Source: Tenodera sinensis | Lineage: Eukaryota > Arthropoda > Insecta > Mantodea > Mantidae | DNA length: 64,000 bases | Assembly: GCA_030765045.1 (NCBI GenBank) | Contig: CM060967.1 | Span: 165,988,251-166,052,250, forward strand | Reading direction: 5' to 3' | Part shown: positions 12,057 through 23,609 of the stretch, piece by piece | Position numbering within the stretch: the first letter of the stretch is position 1 | How the letters are laid out: each line of letters begins with the position of its first letter | Program-made: the position numbers and the translations under genes | Notes under the pieces: generated by a model | What the model was told of the DNA's origin: nothing | Database searches by the model: none | The model's input: the letters and a program-made list of their open reading frames with translations, nothing else

Positions 12057-12930
12057 CAAAAAATCTGATGTGTTGCACTCACATGACTTTCTCTACCCTT
12101 GTACAAACCATTCTTACAAACTGTTATTCCTATATCTTCTACATGTTACTCGAGATAAAGATTTGTAAAAGTTATCTTATTGCCAATTTTCTTCTGGGTG
12201 TAAGGGGAATATGGAAATGCAATAGGCTTTAAGAGATTGTCAACTATTTTAAAGCTGGTCGCTATATGATGGCTTTGAAATTCCATTCTCTTTGCATGAG
12301 CAGGATGAAATAACCATCTCCCATTTGAAGAAAAGTAAAAGTATTGCACAGTTCAAAAGAAATACAAGGAATACCTCGGAAATGGTTCAGTACACAAAAC
12401 ACATTTTGACATAAGTTGTGTTTTAACGAGATCTAAATGTTTAGTGCAGTAACATTTTGTCTAGGTTTTAGGGCTAACACATATGCAAAATTCACCTAGA
12501 CTGCAGAGGGTTTCTAACGAAATTTCCAGAAAATGTAACATATGTTTTACATGCTAAAAAAAATTATGATATGTTAATCAAAATCGTTGGAGTTATTTTT
12601 GAGAAAATCAAACTGTCCAATAAGTTTCTACGTAAAATGTAGTCGGGGGGGGGGGGGGGGGGGGAATTTTCTTGAAAATCTTCGTGTCACATCCTTGAAA
12701 GACCCTGAACTTAGATGCCAAGTGCCCTAATGACCTAGTTGTCGACGGGCCCTTAAACATCACTACTGTTTAAATCCAAGTTTGGTATTTAACTAACTTT
12801 TAATTTTTGTGTTATAATGTTCACAAATACACACACTCAACATGAATATTTTACTAAAAACTTTTTTTTTTTTCAATCAGGGAGTCCTAAAACGTGTATT
12901 TCCTGTGAAAATTTAGTAATTTTATCTCAA
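12057..12930 (+). repeat. Family R arm (plus)
   Basis: Starts AAAAAATCTGATGTGTTGCA and carries the full order of R blocks: ACTTTCTCTACCC, GAGATAAAGATTTG, GGCTTTGAAATTCCATTCTC, the CACAAATACACACAC seed and TTTCCTGTGAAAATTTAG. The outer TAGAGAAAGT terminus is missing. The usual GGGTGGGG block has become a G20 run. Confidence 0.9.
12645..12664. repeat. G20 homopolymer inside R
   Basis: Twenty consecutive G residues where other R copies read GGGTGGGG. This looks like a local slippage expansion; its exact length may also be a sequencing or assembly artefact. Confidence 0.85.
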
Positions 12931-12939
12931 AGATGTTTG

Positions 12940-13130
12940 AAAGTATACTCATTTTTCAGATATTGCTTGTTATTTGTTTGAATTTTCAAATATTCATACT
13001 TTCTCAAATAGGAAGTCACTATTTGTTGTTTTTATACCCTGACAATGCAAAGAGAAAGAGATTTAAAACTCAGCACCTAGAGGCTTGCTCTCAAATGTTT
13101 TGACTACCGCTTATTCTTCTATTCTCATTG
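12940..13130 (-). repeat. Family R fragment (minus)
   Basis: Contains the reversed R blocks GATATTGCTTGTTATTTG, CAAATAGGAAGTCACTATT and ATGCAAAGAGAAAGAGATT. Only the inner third of an arm remains. Confidence 0.65.
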
Positions 13131-13572
13131 TACATAAAAGGATTTATACTGTGTGCAAGAAGTGGGGATTAATTAATGCAAATAGGTAACTAAAATATAT
13201 TAAAACATATACTGAAGATTTAAAAATAATATATATGGGAAAATATGGGAAAAAAGTATATAATAAATATAGAGATAAAAATTGTTTTAAATTGAGTTGA
13301 AATTATGAATAGGGATAATAAGTAAAGTATATAATAATTACTAAAAGAAAATATAAATAAGATTAATATTAACTGAAGAGTTAATCCATCATTAAGGAAA
13401 TAAATACGTAGGCAAAAGTGAAGTAGATAAACTTATAAACACCTATAGGGCAGAAGTTAAATGTGCTGCCTACCAGTAACTACATATGTAGTTTCGCGGG
13501 ATTCCAGTGAATGTAGTTGTAGCTTGTAGATGTAAAGTAGCTATAGATAACATTTGCTTTGGTTGCTGGTTT
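13131..13572. other. Very AT-rich spacer
   Basis: No gene or known repeat is seen. Runs of AATATA-type sequence dominate. Confidence 0.5.
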
Positions 13573-14376
13573 CGATGCCGAGATTTCACCGGAAATTTAT
13601 GTTTTGAGGCCCCCTGAATAAAAAAAGAGCATTTTTAGAAAAAGGTCCGCGTGTGTGTACGTGCGTGCGCATTTGTGCGTGTGTGTCAATCTGTGGACAG
13701 CATAACTCAAAAATGAAACGTCGGTTAAAACCATAGTTGGCATTTAAGCTTAACATCCTTTAAGGATGAGACACGAAGATTTTGAAGAAAATTGCTCCAC
13801 CGTAAACTAACCTTTACATGGAAAAGTTTTCGAAAATTTTTATTTTCTCGAAAATGGCTGTAACGATTTTGATTAAAATGCCACATGTTTAAGACATTTT
13901 TATGACAAATGAAATCTATATCTTGAATTTTCGAGCTATAGCCCATGTAGTTCTATTTACTCCAGATGACTTTTGTATAACTGGTAAACCGTAAGAGATT
14001 GACCAAATCTTACTATACAAAAAATGTAGATCTCCTAAAACACACAATTTATGTCCAAATACATTTTATTTTTTGTGGAGTAAACCATTTCGGAGATATT
14101 CCTTATCTGTGAGAGTTTTGGAAGACAAACTTTAGTCAAATGGAACATCGTTATTCATTTTTTATGTGGTAGCCGTGCATAGAGAACGGGATCTCGAAGC
14201 TTTAAAATATTTGACTAACACTCAAAGCCTACTGTATTCTCATATTCCTCTTGTACCTACAAGGAAATAATTTCTCCAAGTGTGTGTCTCAAATAACACG
14301 AAGAAGATATAGTTTGTAAGAATGGTTAGTACAAGAGTAGAGAAAGTCATGTGAGTGCACACATCAGATTTTTGCT
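13573..14376 (-). repeat. Family R arm (minus), head-to-head with 14472
   Basis: Runs from CGATGCCGAGATTTCACCGG to the inner end GAGTGCACACATCAGATTTTT. It faces the plus arm at 14472 across only 95 bp, forming a near-palindromic structure of about 1.8 kb. The outermost TACTTTCTCTACT end is missing. A GT-rich patch at 13647-13686 is the reversed CA seed. Confidence 0.9.
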
Positions 14377-14471
14377 TTACAAGTTTTTTATAGGTATTGT
14401 AGTAGTTGTAGTGTTTATCTGAAAAATGAAATTTAAAGTTTGAAATTATGTCTCGGTGTAGTAGCCTAGGC

Positions 14472-15350
14472 ACTAGGATAAAAAATCTGATGTGTTGCAC
14501 TCACATGACTTTCTCTACTTTTGTACTAACCATTCTTACAAACTCTTATTCCTATATCTTCTTCGTGTTAGTTGAGATAAACATTTGTACAACTTATTGC
14601 TTTATTCCTTGTAGGGGAATGTTAGAACACAGTAGGCTTTCTGCGATAGTCAAATGTTTTAAAGCTTTGAGATTCTGTTGTCTTTGCACACTTAACCTAT
14701 AAAAAAAAAAAAAAAATGAATAACGATCCATTTCACGAAAGTTCTATGTTTTCCGAAACTCACACACATAACAAGGAATATCTCCGAAATGGTTCACCCT
14801 ACATGAAAATTTAATGAGACATAAATTGTGTATTTTAGCAAGATCTACAGTTTTTGTATAGTATAATTTGGTCTATCTCTAACGGTTTAGCAGTTATGCA
14901 AAAGTCGTCCAGAGTAAATGCGACTACAGGGGCTATAGCCAGAAAATTCATGATATACATTTCATTTTTCATAAAAATATCTCAAACATGACATTTTAAT
15001 CAAAATCGTTAGAGCCATTTTCAAGAAAATCAACATTTTCGAAAAATTTTCCATGTAAAGGGTAGTTTAGGATGGGGCTATTTTCTTAAAAATCTTCTTG
15101 TCGCATCCTTGAAATACATTAAACTTAAATACCAACTTTGGTTTTTAACCGACTTTTCGTTTTTGAGCTTTGCTGTCCACAGACTGACAGACTGATAGAC
15201 TGACACACAGACACACACACGGACCTTTTTCTAAAAATGCTTCTTTTTGGATTCAAGGGGCCTCAAAACATATATTTCCGTTGAAATCTCGGCATCAAAT
15301 TTTTGGGTGGAATACAATACTTCCCCTACTTATCAGTAGAGAAAGTAAAA
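14472..15350 (+). repeat. Family R arm (plus), essentially full length
   Basis: The best reference copy in the window. It begins AAAAAATCTGATGTGTTGCA, continues CTCACATGACTTTCTCTACT, and ends CAGTAGAGAAAGTAAAA. The words ACTTTCTCTACT near the start and AGTAGAGAAAGT at the end are inverted repeats of each other. No reading frame is conserved between this and other R copies, so R appears non-coding. Confidence 0.93.
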
Positions 15351-15842
15351 AAATTCAGATCTTATTTATTTTTTGATATAAAAGTAAATGTGTAATAAAG
15401 CCATTTCTACAAAGGTCTATATCGATCAGCCTGAAGTACATACAAGTATAATAAGCGTCTGTAGACGAGTGTGTGGAGAAAGTCAGGTATAGTTTCTATG
15501 TACCTATATTATTAGGTACATACCTTACCCCCGATTTTGCTCTAACCTGTCCGAGTGCAGATACATACTTACATACCTGTACAGGCGGTTTTGTAGAAAG
15601 GGGACACAAGATATTCGATTTGTTCCAGCTGGTAGTGTTCGAGACGTAGTAACTTGCACCGCGTAATCAAAATACGCCGTGTGGTATAATGTGTGTCATT
15701 TCTCGGCAAGATGATGATAATTGAAGCGAATCATCGTCATCACTGGTGCGCTGCATGATGCTGGGAATTGGGCAGCGAGGACTGCAGTGCGAGCAAGATG
15801 GAGCCAAACTGCCCCTTATCTTCCCTCATCCTTAATTGTTTC
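15351..15842. other. Unclassified spacer
   Basis: About 490 bp between two plus-strand R arms. No gene or SINE head is seen. Confidence 0.5.
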
Positions 15843-16733
15843 TAAAAAATGTGATGTGTTGCACTCACATGACTTTTCTTACAAACTCTTATTCCTATAT
15901 CTTCGTTTAGTTGAGATAAACATTTGCGGAAATTATCTTATTACTTATTTCCTTGTAGGTACAAGGGGAATATGGCTTTAAGCGATAGTCAAATGTTTTA
16001 AAGCTTTGAGATTCCTTTATCTTTGCATGGTTAATATATAACAAATACATAAGGATGTTTCATTTGACGGAAGTATAAGTTCTCTAAAACTCACATAAAT
16101 AACGAGGCATATCTCCAAAATGATTCTTCTTCTTTTCCTGATTACCTTCCCCTTGTGTAGGACTTACAAGCCAGTGCCTAGGGTCAGACGCCTGTCGGGG
16201 AGCAGAGGGACCTCTGGACCAGACAGTGAAGACCTGGATGCGGGTTGTCAGCCTAGCACCTCCAGTCCACACACACACACGCACGCACGCACGCACACGC
16301 ACACAGGCACACACACAGACACAGACAAATTGTGTGTTTTATCAAGATCTAAATTTTTTGTACAATAAGATTTTGTCTGTCTCTTACGGTTTACCAGTTA
16401 TCCAAAAGTGCATCCAGAGTAAATAGTACTACATAGGCTATAGCCAGAAAATTTAAGATATGTATTTCATTTGTCATAAAAATATCCCAAACAAATAGCA
16501 TTTTAATTAGTCTTTAGAGCTATTTTCAAGAAAATCAAAATTTTCCATGTAATGGGTAGTTTAGGGTGGAGCAATTTTATTCAAAATCTTCTTGTTACAT
16601 TCTTGAAAGACATTAAACTTAAATACTAACTTTGGTTTTTAACCGACTTTTTGTTTCCGAGTTATACTGTCCACAGACTGACACACGCACTCGCACGTAC
16701 ACCCACACACACAGCGGAGCTATTATTAAAAAT

Positions 16734-16773
<40 letters not shown>

Positions 16774-16870
16774 CAGGGGGCCTCAAAACATATTTCCGGT
16801 GAAATCTCGACATCGAATTTTTGGGTGGAATACTTCCTCTACTTACTGTACATAGTAGAGAAAGTAAAAA
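15843..16870 (+). repeat. Family R arm (plus), interrupted by E
   Basis: Starts AAAAAATGTGATGTGTTGCA and ends CATAGTAGAGAAAGTAAAAA, so both termini are present. The block usually reading GGTTCACCCTACAAAAAATG is replaced by the E-type insert at 16126-16327. A poly(T) run at 16735-16769 is an expansion of the R segment that reads TGCTCTTTTT in other copies. Confidence 0.9.
16126..16327 (+). repeat. SINE-like group E segment plus CA repeat
   Basis: Contains TACAAGCCAGTGCCTAGGG and CAGACGCCTGTCGGGGAGCA, a body shared with 42320-42400. Here it ends in a CACGCACG/CACACA microsatellite and lacks a tRNA-like head. It interrupts an R arm. Confidence 0.7.
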
Positions 16871-16920
16871 TAATAATCAATAATAATCAATAAAATTACA
16901 ATCTTATATTGCAATTTTAT

Positions 16921-17292
16921 TTAAAAATATATAACACTGTATTCTATAAATATAAGAAAGGATATTTTGAGGAATTTAAAGTGTAGGAAATAACCGAAGT
17001 GTAAATTTCGGTTGTATATTTTTGCAGATAGACAAGATTTTGCTATAACGTTGTATGTTATCATAGAAAGGTGCTGTATGTTTAAATAAATTACTCTAGT
17101 GTATTTATTATGCTTAATTATGAAATATTTAACAAAATCCCGTAAGTTCGGAAACTTTTCAGGGGTAATGTACATTGCAGCATCTTTGTATGAAAGAGCC
17201 CATTCAAATGTCCAAGCAACTCTTCTGGAATGCATTTCATGATTGCGTATAGCAGTTGCGGCAGTATTGAATATCAGAGCCCTAAATACCAA
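16921..17292 (-). CDS. Exon-like open frame, unrecognised
   Basis: A 123-codon minus frame that lacks an ATG at its upstream edge. Its first part (about 17281 down to 17165) reads like real coding sequence: ALIFNTAATAIRNHEMHSRR, then VAWTFEWALSYKDAAMYITP, then EKFPNLRDF. A plausible splice acceptor (TATTTAG|G on the minus strand, about 17286-17281) stands directly before it. Downstream of FPNLRDF the frame drifts into AT-rich, intron-like sequence, and a GT at about 17169 could be a donor. I do not recognise the protein. It could be an isolated exon of a host gene with long introns, an exon of a decayed gene or transposon, or chance. The neighbours (R arm to the west, MITE to the east) give no help. 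Confidence 0.22.
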   Translation of the reverse strand: MVFRALIFNTAATAIRNHEMHSRRVAWTFEWALSYKDAAMYITPEKFPNLRDFVKYFIIKHNKYTRVIYLNIQHLSMITYNVIAKSCLSAKIYNRNLHFGYFLHFKFLKISFLIFIEYSVIYF

Positions 17293-17415
17293 GATGTTAC
17301 AAATATTTAATTTATTAATTCATTAATTTTATTTACGATGGAATTAACTTCTTAAAATTATCATAACGATTTTTGTCGTTATTGCGCTATGTAATCCTTT
17401 ATTTAGTGTGTTTAA

Positions 17416-17889
17416 TTACTACGTTTCCAATGGCAAATTCAATACGCACTGAGTCCATTCCCATTTCCGCGTTTCCACATTGAGTTCAATCCGAAAATGA
17501 GATCGCTTTGGATATGCAAGGCTTAAACACAAATAACAATTCAAGCTTTTATGTTGGTCACTTGGTTCATGTTGGCGAACCTGTTAAAGTATGTTTTCTG
17601 CGTATTTCAACAAGGCTTTGAGGTTAGTGAATGTTTTTCAGAAGATAAATTGTGAGATTATAGAAACAATAAATATAGCTTTGTTGTTTTCTTTTATTGT
17701 ACCACTTTCACTACGAAAACAAAATGACGAGCGTGCAGCGTTACGAGTACAGTGCAAGTTAACATCTGTGGTGGATTCAAATCGATGTGTTTCCGTGCAA
17801 CACAATTTCGATCCGATCTGATCCCACGCGTTTCCACACGGTATCAAAACAACTCAATACGTGTTGAATTCGCCACGGAAACTTAGTAA
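17416..17889. mobile_element. MITE-like element with ~39-bp inverted ends
   Basis: The left end TTACTACGTTTCCAATGGC, continuing AAATTCAATACG, is matched in reverse at 17851-17889 (TTACTAAGTTTCCGTGGCG read on the minus strand). The ends are about 39 bp and imperfect, and the element is about 474 bp. The interior repeats CGCGTTTCCACA-like words and carries no transposase. The exact TSD is unclear: a 3-bp TAA/TTA is possible but is confounded by the TTA at the termini. Superfamily unknown. Confidence 0.7.
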
Positions 17890-18043
17890 ATATATGTTAA
17901 TGTTTGTAATTCAATATTATAGGATAGTGAGAAGAGCTCTCCGCATTTTGAAATGGATGTACTTTAAGACGCCATTGGATTGCAGACATAACCTAAATCG
18001 CTCTTTTCATATACCACTTTAAGTTGAAAGTTACCAACTATGT

Positions 18044-18273
18044 GCCCGCCTCGGTAGCGTGATGGTTAGCGTGTCTGCCTCACGTTCAAGAGGTCGCGAG
18101 TTCGAATCTCGCTTAGGGTAAGTTATCCGGGTAAGGTTTTTTTTCCCTAGGTTTTCTCTTATCCTGAGAAGACGAATGTCGGGTAACTTAAAGCTCCATG
18201 GACCTCGGGCTCATTTGAGCATCATTTTACCCATTTCATTCATTCGTCCGATATGACACAATGTTGGAGGACG

Positions 18274-18327
<54 letters not shown>
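18044..18327 (+). mobile_element. SINE A (tRNA-derived), full length
   Basis: The tRNA-like head has an A-box region (TAGCGTGATGGTTAGCGTG) and a B box (GAGTTCGAATC). The body contains TTATCCGGGTAAGG and GGGCTCATTTGAGCATC, followed by a poly(A) tail of about 50. It is flanked by the 9-bp duplication CAACTATGT (18035-18043 and 18328-18336), so the insertion is fairly recent. It serves here as the reference copy for the interrupted A copy at 28.1-29.2 kb and the diverged one at 58.3 kb. Confidence 0.93.
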
Positions 18328-18328
<1 letters not shown>

Positions 18329-18336
18329 AACTATGT

Positions 18337-20044
18337 TATATTCAGGAAGGGCAACCTTTTCCAATGGTCTAATTCAATAACAATGTGTAAACACTGGCCC
18401 TTTGCAACGGTTAGTTACGCTTGGGGATAACCTCCAATTTTCAGACAAGACGACTCGTTTTGTATTTCACTTTCGACGGACGTACGCATCGGAACTTCGG
18501 GGAACAAACAAGATTCAAAAATAAATAACTTAGCATATTTCATGAGAGTTTTCCTCGCGTGATAAAACATAATGATTACTTACCATACTGTTATATCTTT
18601 CTCCAGTGAAGCTTACCTCACATCGAGTGGTTATTTAAGTAATTAGTTGTTGATTCCTCTGCAGCTCACATAACTTGAGAGATTCCAGAATTTTCAAATA
18701 TATCTAAAGCCTATTTAGGGGCTAGCATTACGTATACCAAGTTACTTCCGGTTTGATAGCGCTACCAACATAAGCCCATTAAAATTCGCTGAACCATCGC
18801 TAGCTGACCATTTGTGTAACGTGGGATCCTGCGATTACTAGATTCGCATTTCATCTGGTCCATATACCTCACTGTGTAGTACCTACCACTGGATTAGGAG
18901 TCTACTTGTGTGTTGGAAACAGAAAACGAGATTGGGACTTCATACCTGTAGTAGAATATGCACCTCTTTAAGGTATTGCAGATCCTGTTGATTAGTAGCT
19001 TATGCACCGTTTCCAAGGTGACATAATTGTTTACTAATTACTATCAAAAATTTCCAAAAGAAATGTGTATTTGAAGTTTGCGATATGGAAACTATAGAAT
19101 CGTGATATAGAATTTTCAAATATTATATTTATAACGGTTTAATGTTTTACTTTTTAAAGACCCTATGCAAGTGTTGCAAGAATGATCTTTGAACTTCGGA
19201 CGCAGAAATCAGAACGACATTGATATTATAGCGCATATTAATCGGATGATTTAGGAAAAAATGTAATCAGTGAATTTTACAACACATTTCTCTCTCTCTC
19301 TCTCTCTCTCTGAATAAAAATATAAGATTTGTAAATAATCAATACTGTGGGGGGTTAAGAATACTCACAATGTGTGTCAAATTACAAACTGATTGTATTA
19401 TGATTAATTGTGAAAATATTTTAATTTCACCGTTATTATCCTAATTTTAAACGCTCCTCCGCACAATTTAATTTTAAATGCGATCGCTTCCTGTCAAAAT
19501 CTCGCTATTAGTTCAAACTGTCCAAAATTCTACTTGTGCTGGGCTTAATTGTTTTTTGTTTTTTCATCTAATCATCCTGGTGATATTGTTAACTTTGATT
19601 TTACATACGCCTGCTTGGTTTTATTTACTTTCTTACGTCGGATTTCATTATTTATTAATACGAAACAAACGTGGACTACTCTCGTATTTATAGTGAAGCT
19701 GAGGAAATTATTGCAATGAAATAAAATACCTTGTATCCTACAAGTTGATGATAATATTAGAAAGAAAGAATTCTCTTTAATGAGATTGCAAATAAGGTAT
19801 TCGTTTTACTTAATTCTTAAGCGTTCGAAACAAGTAAATCGGAGGAGCAACTGAGTCATTTGGTGCCCCGGTCTCCAATTTTGAATTTTAAAAATTATAT
19901 TAATATTAATAAGCACTAATTCTGTTGGGTAATGGACTTCATTGAGTTTAGTTTTCAAGAATATTCCAGATAAATCAGATAGAACCAGCATCACAACACT
20001 ATTCATTGAATGTTGTGGAATAAGATGTGTTATCTGAGATACTG

Positions 20045-20048
<4 letters not shown>
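18337..20048. other. Unclassified DNA with TC microsatellite
   Basis: About 1.7 kb with no recognisable gene or element. A TC dinucleotide tract lies at about 19289-19312. Short frames (at most 71 codons) lack domains. Confidence 0.5.

Positions 20049-20119
<71 letters not shown>
20049..20119. repeat. (AT)n microsatellite, about 70 bp
   Basis: An uninterrupted AT dinucleotide tract. The long isoleucine/tyrosine runs in overlapping frames come from it and are not protein. Confidence 0.97.
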
Positions 20120-20121
<2 letters not shown>

Positions 20122-20865
20122 TAAATATCGCGTGAAAACCTCTTCATTGAGATACAATCCATATTGTGTGCACTTAACATTTGGCATATTATGCGTATGT
20201 ACGGGAATGGTTGGTCTAGCGCTGTAGACTAGAGCGTGGAGTTGTGGTATGGGCCGGGGAAAGTGAGTAGCTGTCATAGGCAGCAATCTTGGTGAACCAA
20301 CTGTCCGACTGGGGGATACGTGATGCTGACCACATCGCCTCGTATCATCTCTGCAAGTGTGCGTGGGTCTGTTGGCCCTTCGGAGCTGTAGAGCCACAAA
20401 GTGTATTTATTTTACGCGAAGGGATGACGTATCATAGTTCAAAACTACATGACATACCGATGCAGAAGTAGAGGAACCGAAAGGTGACAAGCAAAATCGA
20501 GTACACGGAATTGGTTATGATCTGCGGGGAAACCTTGAAATGCAGCTCGCCATCTGCAACTTTTTCAAGTGTATCTCGGAGTAAATCTAGGAATAATAGT
20601 CATTCTAGGTACAACGTGCCTAATATTTCTCACTATGTTGTCTAATCATAGAAATACGCGGAGATGAAACTGTAATATAATAATAGCTTTAATATAAATT
20701 GCTGGCTGTTTTTGGTACCTATGACCACTTATAATTTTTCAGGTTATTTTGGGGCTATTCTGTAACTTTTCTGTTATATTTACTCTTTAAGATCAAGAGC
20801 ACTAAAAATGCATCCATTTTCCGTCAGCGCTACCAACATGGTCGCGTCACTCGGTTCTTTCAGCG
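20120..20865. other. Unclassified spacer
   Basis: A less AT-rich patch around 20200-20420, then ordinary AT-rich DNA. No SINE B box, R block or gene motif is seen. Confidence 0.45.
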
Positions 20866-21009
20866 ATAGTCAAATCTTTTAAATCTTTGAGACTCCGTTC
20901 TCTTTGCACAACTAACATATAAAAAATGAACGTTGTTGCATTTGACGAAAGTTTGTTTTTCGAAACTGACACAAATAACAAGAAATACCTCGGAAATAGT
21001 TCACTCTAC

Positions 21010-21052
<43 letters not shown>

Positions 21053-21429
21053 TCGGGCATGGATTGTATGTTTTAGCGAGGTCTACATTTTTGTGTAGTA
21101 GGTATCATTTGGTCTATATCTTACGGTTTGCGAGTTATTCAAAAGTAATCCAGAGTAAACAGGACTACATGGGCTATAGCCAGAAAATTCAGAACATAAG
21201 TTTCATTTGCCATAAAAATATTTTAACATATCTCATTTTAATCAAAATCGTTGGAGCTATTTTCAAGAAAATAAAAATTTTCGAAAAATTTTCCACGTAA
21301 AGGGTAGTTTAGGGTGGGGAAATTTTCTTCAAAATCGTGTCGCAGCCTTAAAAGTCATTAAACTTAAATACCAAGTTTGGTATTTAACCGACTTTTCATT
21401 TTTAAATATGCTGTTCACACACACAAACA

Positions 21430-21495
<66 letters not shown>

Positions 21496-21595
21496 ATTGG
21501 ACATTTTTCTAAAAGGCTCTTTTTGGATTCAACGAACCTCAAACATGTATTTCCAGTGAAATCTCGGCATTGAATTGTTTTATGAAGTGCACAGC
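20866..21595 (+). repeat. Family R arm (plus), inner end missing
   Basis: Starts inside R at TTTCAGCGATAGTCAAATC and runs through GGGCTATAGCCAGAAAATTC and GGGTAGTTTAGGGTGGGG to AAATCTCGGCATTGAATTG. The CA seed has grown to a 60-bp (CA)n tract at 21432-21492. An A-run followed by TA repeats sits at 21010-21051. Confidence 0.9.
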
Positions 21596-21892
21596 TATTT
21601 ATAGAAAAGCCAGAATGAAGTAGACTCGTTATTATCCAAGTTAATTGGAACGGAGATTACCACGGATACGGCAAAACTCGGATAGTGCGGAGATATGCTT
21701 ATAAGTCCTAAACGACACGAAAAAAATTGTTTTCAACTGTGTACCAATGGGCTATTAGAACATAGTTTCTTAAAATTTACATTCAATAATGTTACAGGTT
21801 AATTGAAAGACAAGTATTACAATATTAAATGAGATTATTACTTTTTGGAAAACATCTAATAGCCTTTTTGGCTTAACCTCTTGCCAGCCTAA
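21596..21892. other. Unclassified spacer
   Basis: About 300 bp with no identifiable feature. Confidence 0.4.
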
Positions 21893-22115
21893 ATCGCTTC
21901 TCGTGGTCTAGGGGTAACATGCTATCCTATGGTCCCTGAAATCGCGGGTTCAAACCCGGCGGGGGGTAGTAAATTATCTTGCATGTAAAAATCTTTAGCA
22001 TGGCTTCCTTCGGAAGGAAAGGAAAGTCGACTGTCCCGTGTCGTAGATTTTCGGCACGTAAAATAACCTGAATCCTAATAAAGAGACCTCTGAGCAAAAT
22101 TGAGCGAACTTTCAC
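21893..22115 (+). mobile_element. SINE H (tRNA-derived)
   Basis: The head TCGTGGTCTAGGGGTAACATG (A-box region) is followed by GCGGGTTCAAACCCGGC (B box), then a body with TAGCATGGCTTCCTTCGG and CCCGTGTCGTAGATTTTCGG. The head resembles a tRNA that begins with a GTGGTCTAGGGG-type D arm. There is no clear TSD or long tail. The body word AAGCCATGC recurs at 39.35 kb in reverse. Confidence 0.75.
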
Positions 22116-22327
22116 TTTCAATACAAAACGGGACTAAGAACCAAAGTAATTAAAGCGCGTCCATAAAACGTACAAGAAGACTCAATTTAATTCCTCTTGC
22201 GTCCTTTAGACACTGGCACAGCAGTGATACCAGACACGTATGCTTATTTTCCAACGTCTTTCTCGGTGAATTACGAGTATATTGTAATATTTTAATTATT
22301 GCCCGACTTGAGTACGCACGTCACTTT

Positions 22328-23007
22328 TACTTTCTCTACTACTAAGTAGAGGAAGTATTGTATTCCACCCAAAAATACCATCTGTGAAAGATGGTACACA
22401 AAGATTTTCGATAAAATCCTCCCACTCTAAACCATCCTTTACATAAAACATTATTCGAAAATTGTGATTTTCTCAACAATACCTCTAATCATTCTATTAA
22501 AATACCAAATGTTTAAGATATTTTTATGACAAATGTATATCTTGAATTTTCAGGAAATGTCTTCAGAAATCCTTTTCATACTGGCAGACGTTTCCATGTT
22601 TGATAAACCATAAGAGATAGTCAACTTCTTAGTGCAACAAAAGTTTAGACCTCGAAAATACACATACATTTTTGTGAAGTGAATCTTTTCCGAGATATTC
22701 TTCGTTATTTGTTTAATTTTTACAATAATAATACTTTTCTGAAATGGAAAATCGTTCATTTTTCTATGCCCTGATCATCCAAAGAGAATGGAATGCCAGT
22801 CATCACAGAGCAAACAGATCTTAAAATATTTGACCATCGTTTATGCATACTGTATTCTCATATTACCATTGTACCTACAAGGAAATATGTAATAAAGCCA
22901 TTTCTGCAAACGTCTACCTTGATTAAGATGAAACGGATAGAAGAAGAAATATTTTTAAGAATATTTTGTACAAGAGTGAGTAGAGAAGGTCCTCTGAGCG
23001 CACACAT
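22328..23007 (-). repeat. Family R arm (minus), head-to-head with 23610
   Basis: Starts with the outer end TTACTTTCTCTACTACTAAG and ends near GAGCGCACACATTGG. An internal deletion has removed the CA-seed segment, since CCACCCAAAAATACC runs almost straight into GATGGTACACAAAGATTTTC. It faces the plus arm at 23610 across about 600 bp. Confidence 0.9.
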
Positions 23008-23609
23008 TGGAACGGGAGAGGGTGAGGGAGATGGAAATGGGGAAGGAGATAAGAGTTTTAGGAAATCACAGCAGCTAACTTTTTGCTGCAGACCTTCTTG
23101 AGTTTTTTTCCCGTGTGCATACGAGCGTTAATGTAAACAGTTGGATGTCACTTGTGCCACTGTTGCAGGGACTGAGGAGCAGGGAGCCGAGTAGAGTAAT
23201 AATCGTTACGTACTGTGGACCCTGTTATTTTGTTGAGCTCGCTGATGCGGCTAAGGTAATCGTAGCCGGGAATCTTCATCTCCATTCTTAATACTTTTTT
23301 TTGTAAAAGTTTTCCCTTCTATCTCACTCCATTACACTTTGAAAATGACCTCACACCTGCTGTAAAAAGGAATGAGAGGGGCGGAAGGGTTTCACCGCGT
23401 CTTTAGAAAAGTGGTTACCACAAACCAATTTTTAGTACTGTTCGCGATGACAACTCCAGTTAATCTATCCACTTTTCTTGCCTTTATTTCCAACCAAACA
23501 TCTTTCTACCTGACGCCCAAGATTGCTTATCGACAGGGCCAGACTTTCGATAGCCTAAAAGTGTTTGAAAATTACCTATAAAATTGCTCAAAAATTAAAA
23601 ACAAACTTA
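23008..23609. other. Spacer between facing R arms
   Basis: Begins with a G/A-rich patch (GAGAGGGTGAGGGAGATGG). No known element is seen, and it is unlike the spacers of the other facing R pairs. Confidence 0.5.

Noticed and set aside
20027..20397. Ile/Tyr-rich frames on both strands
   Set aside because: Caused by the (AT)n microsatellite.
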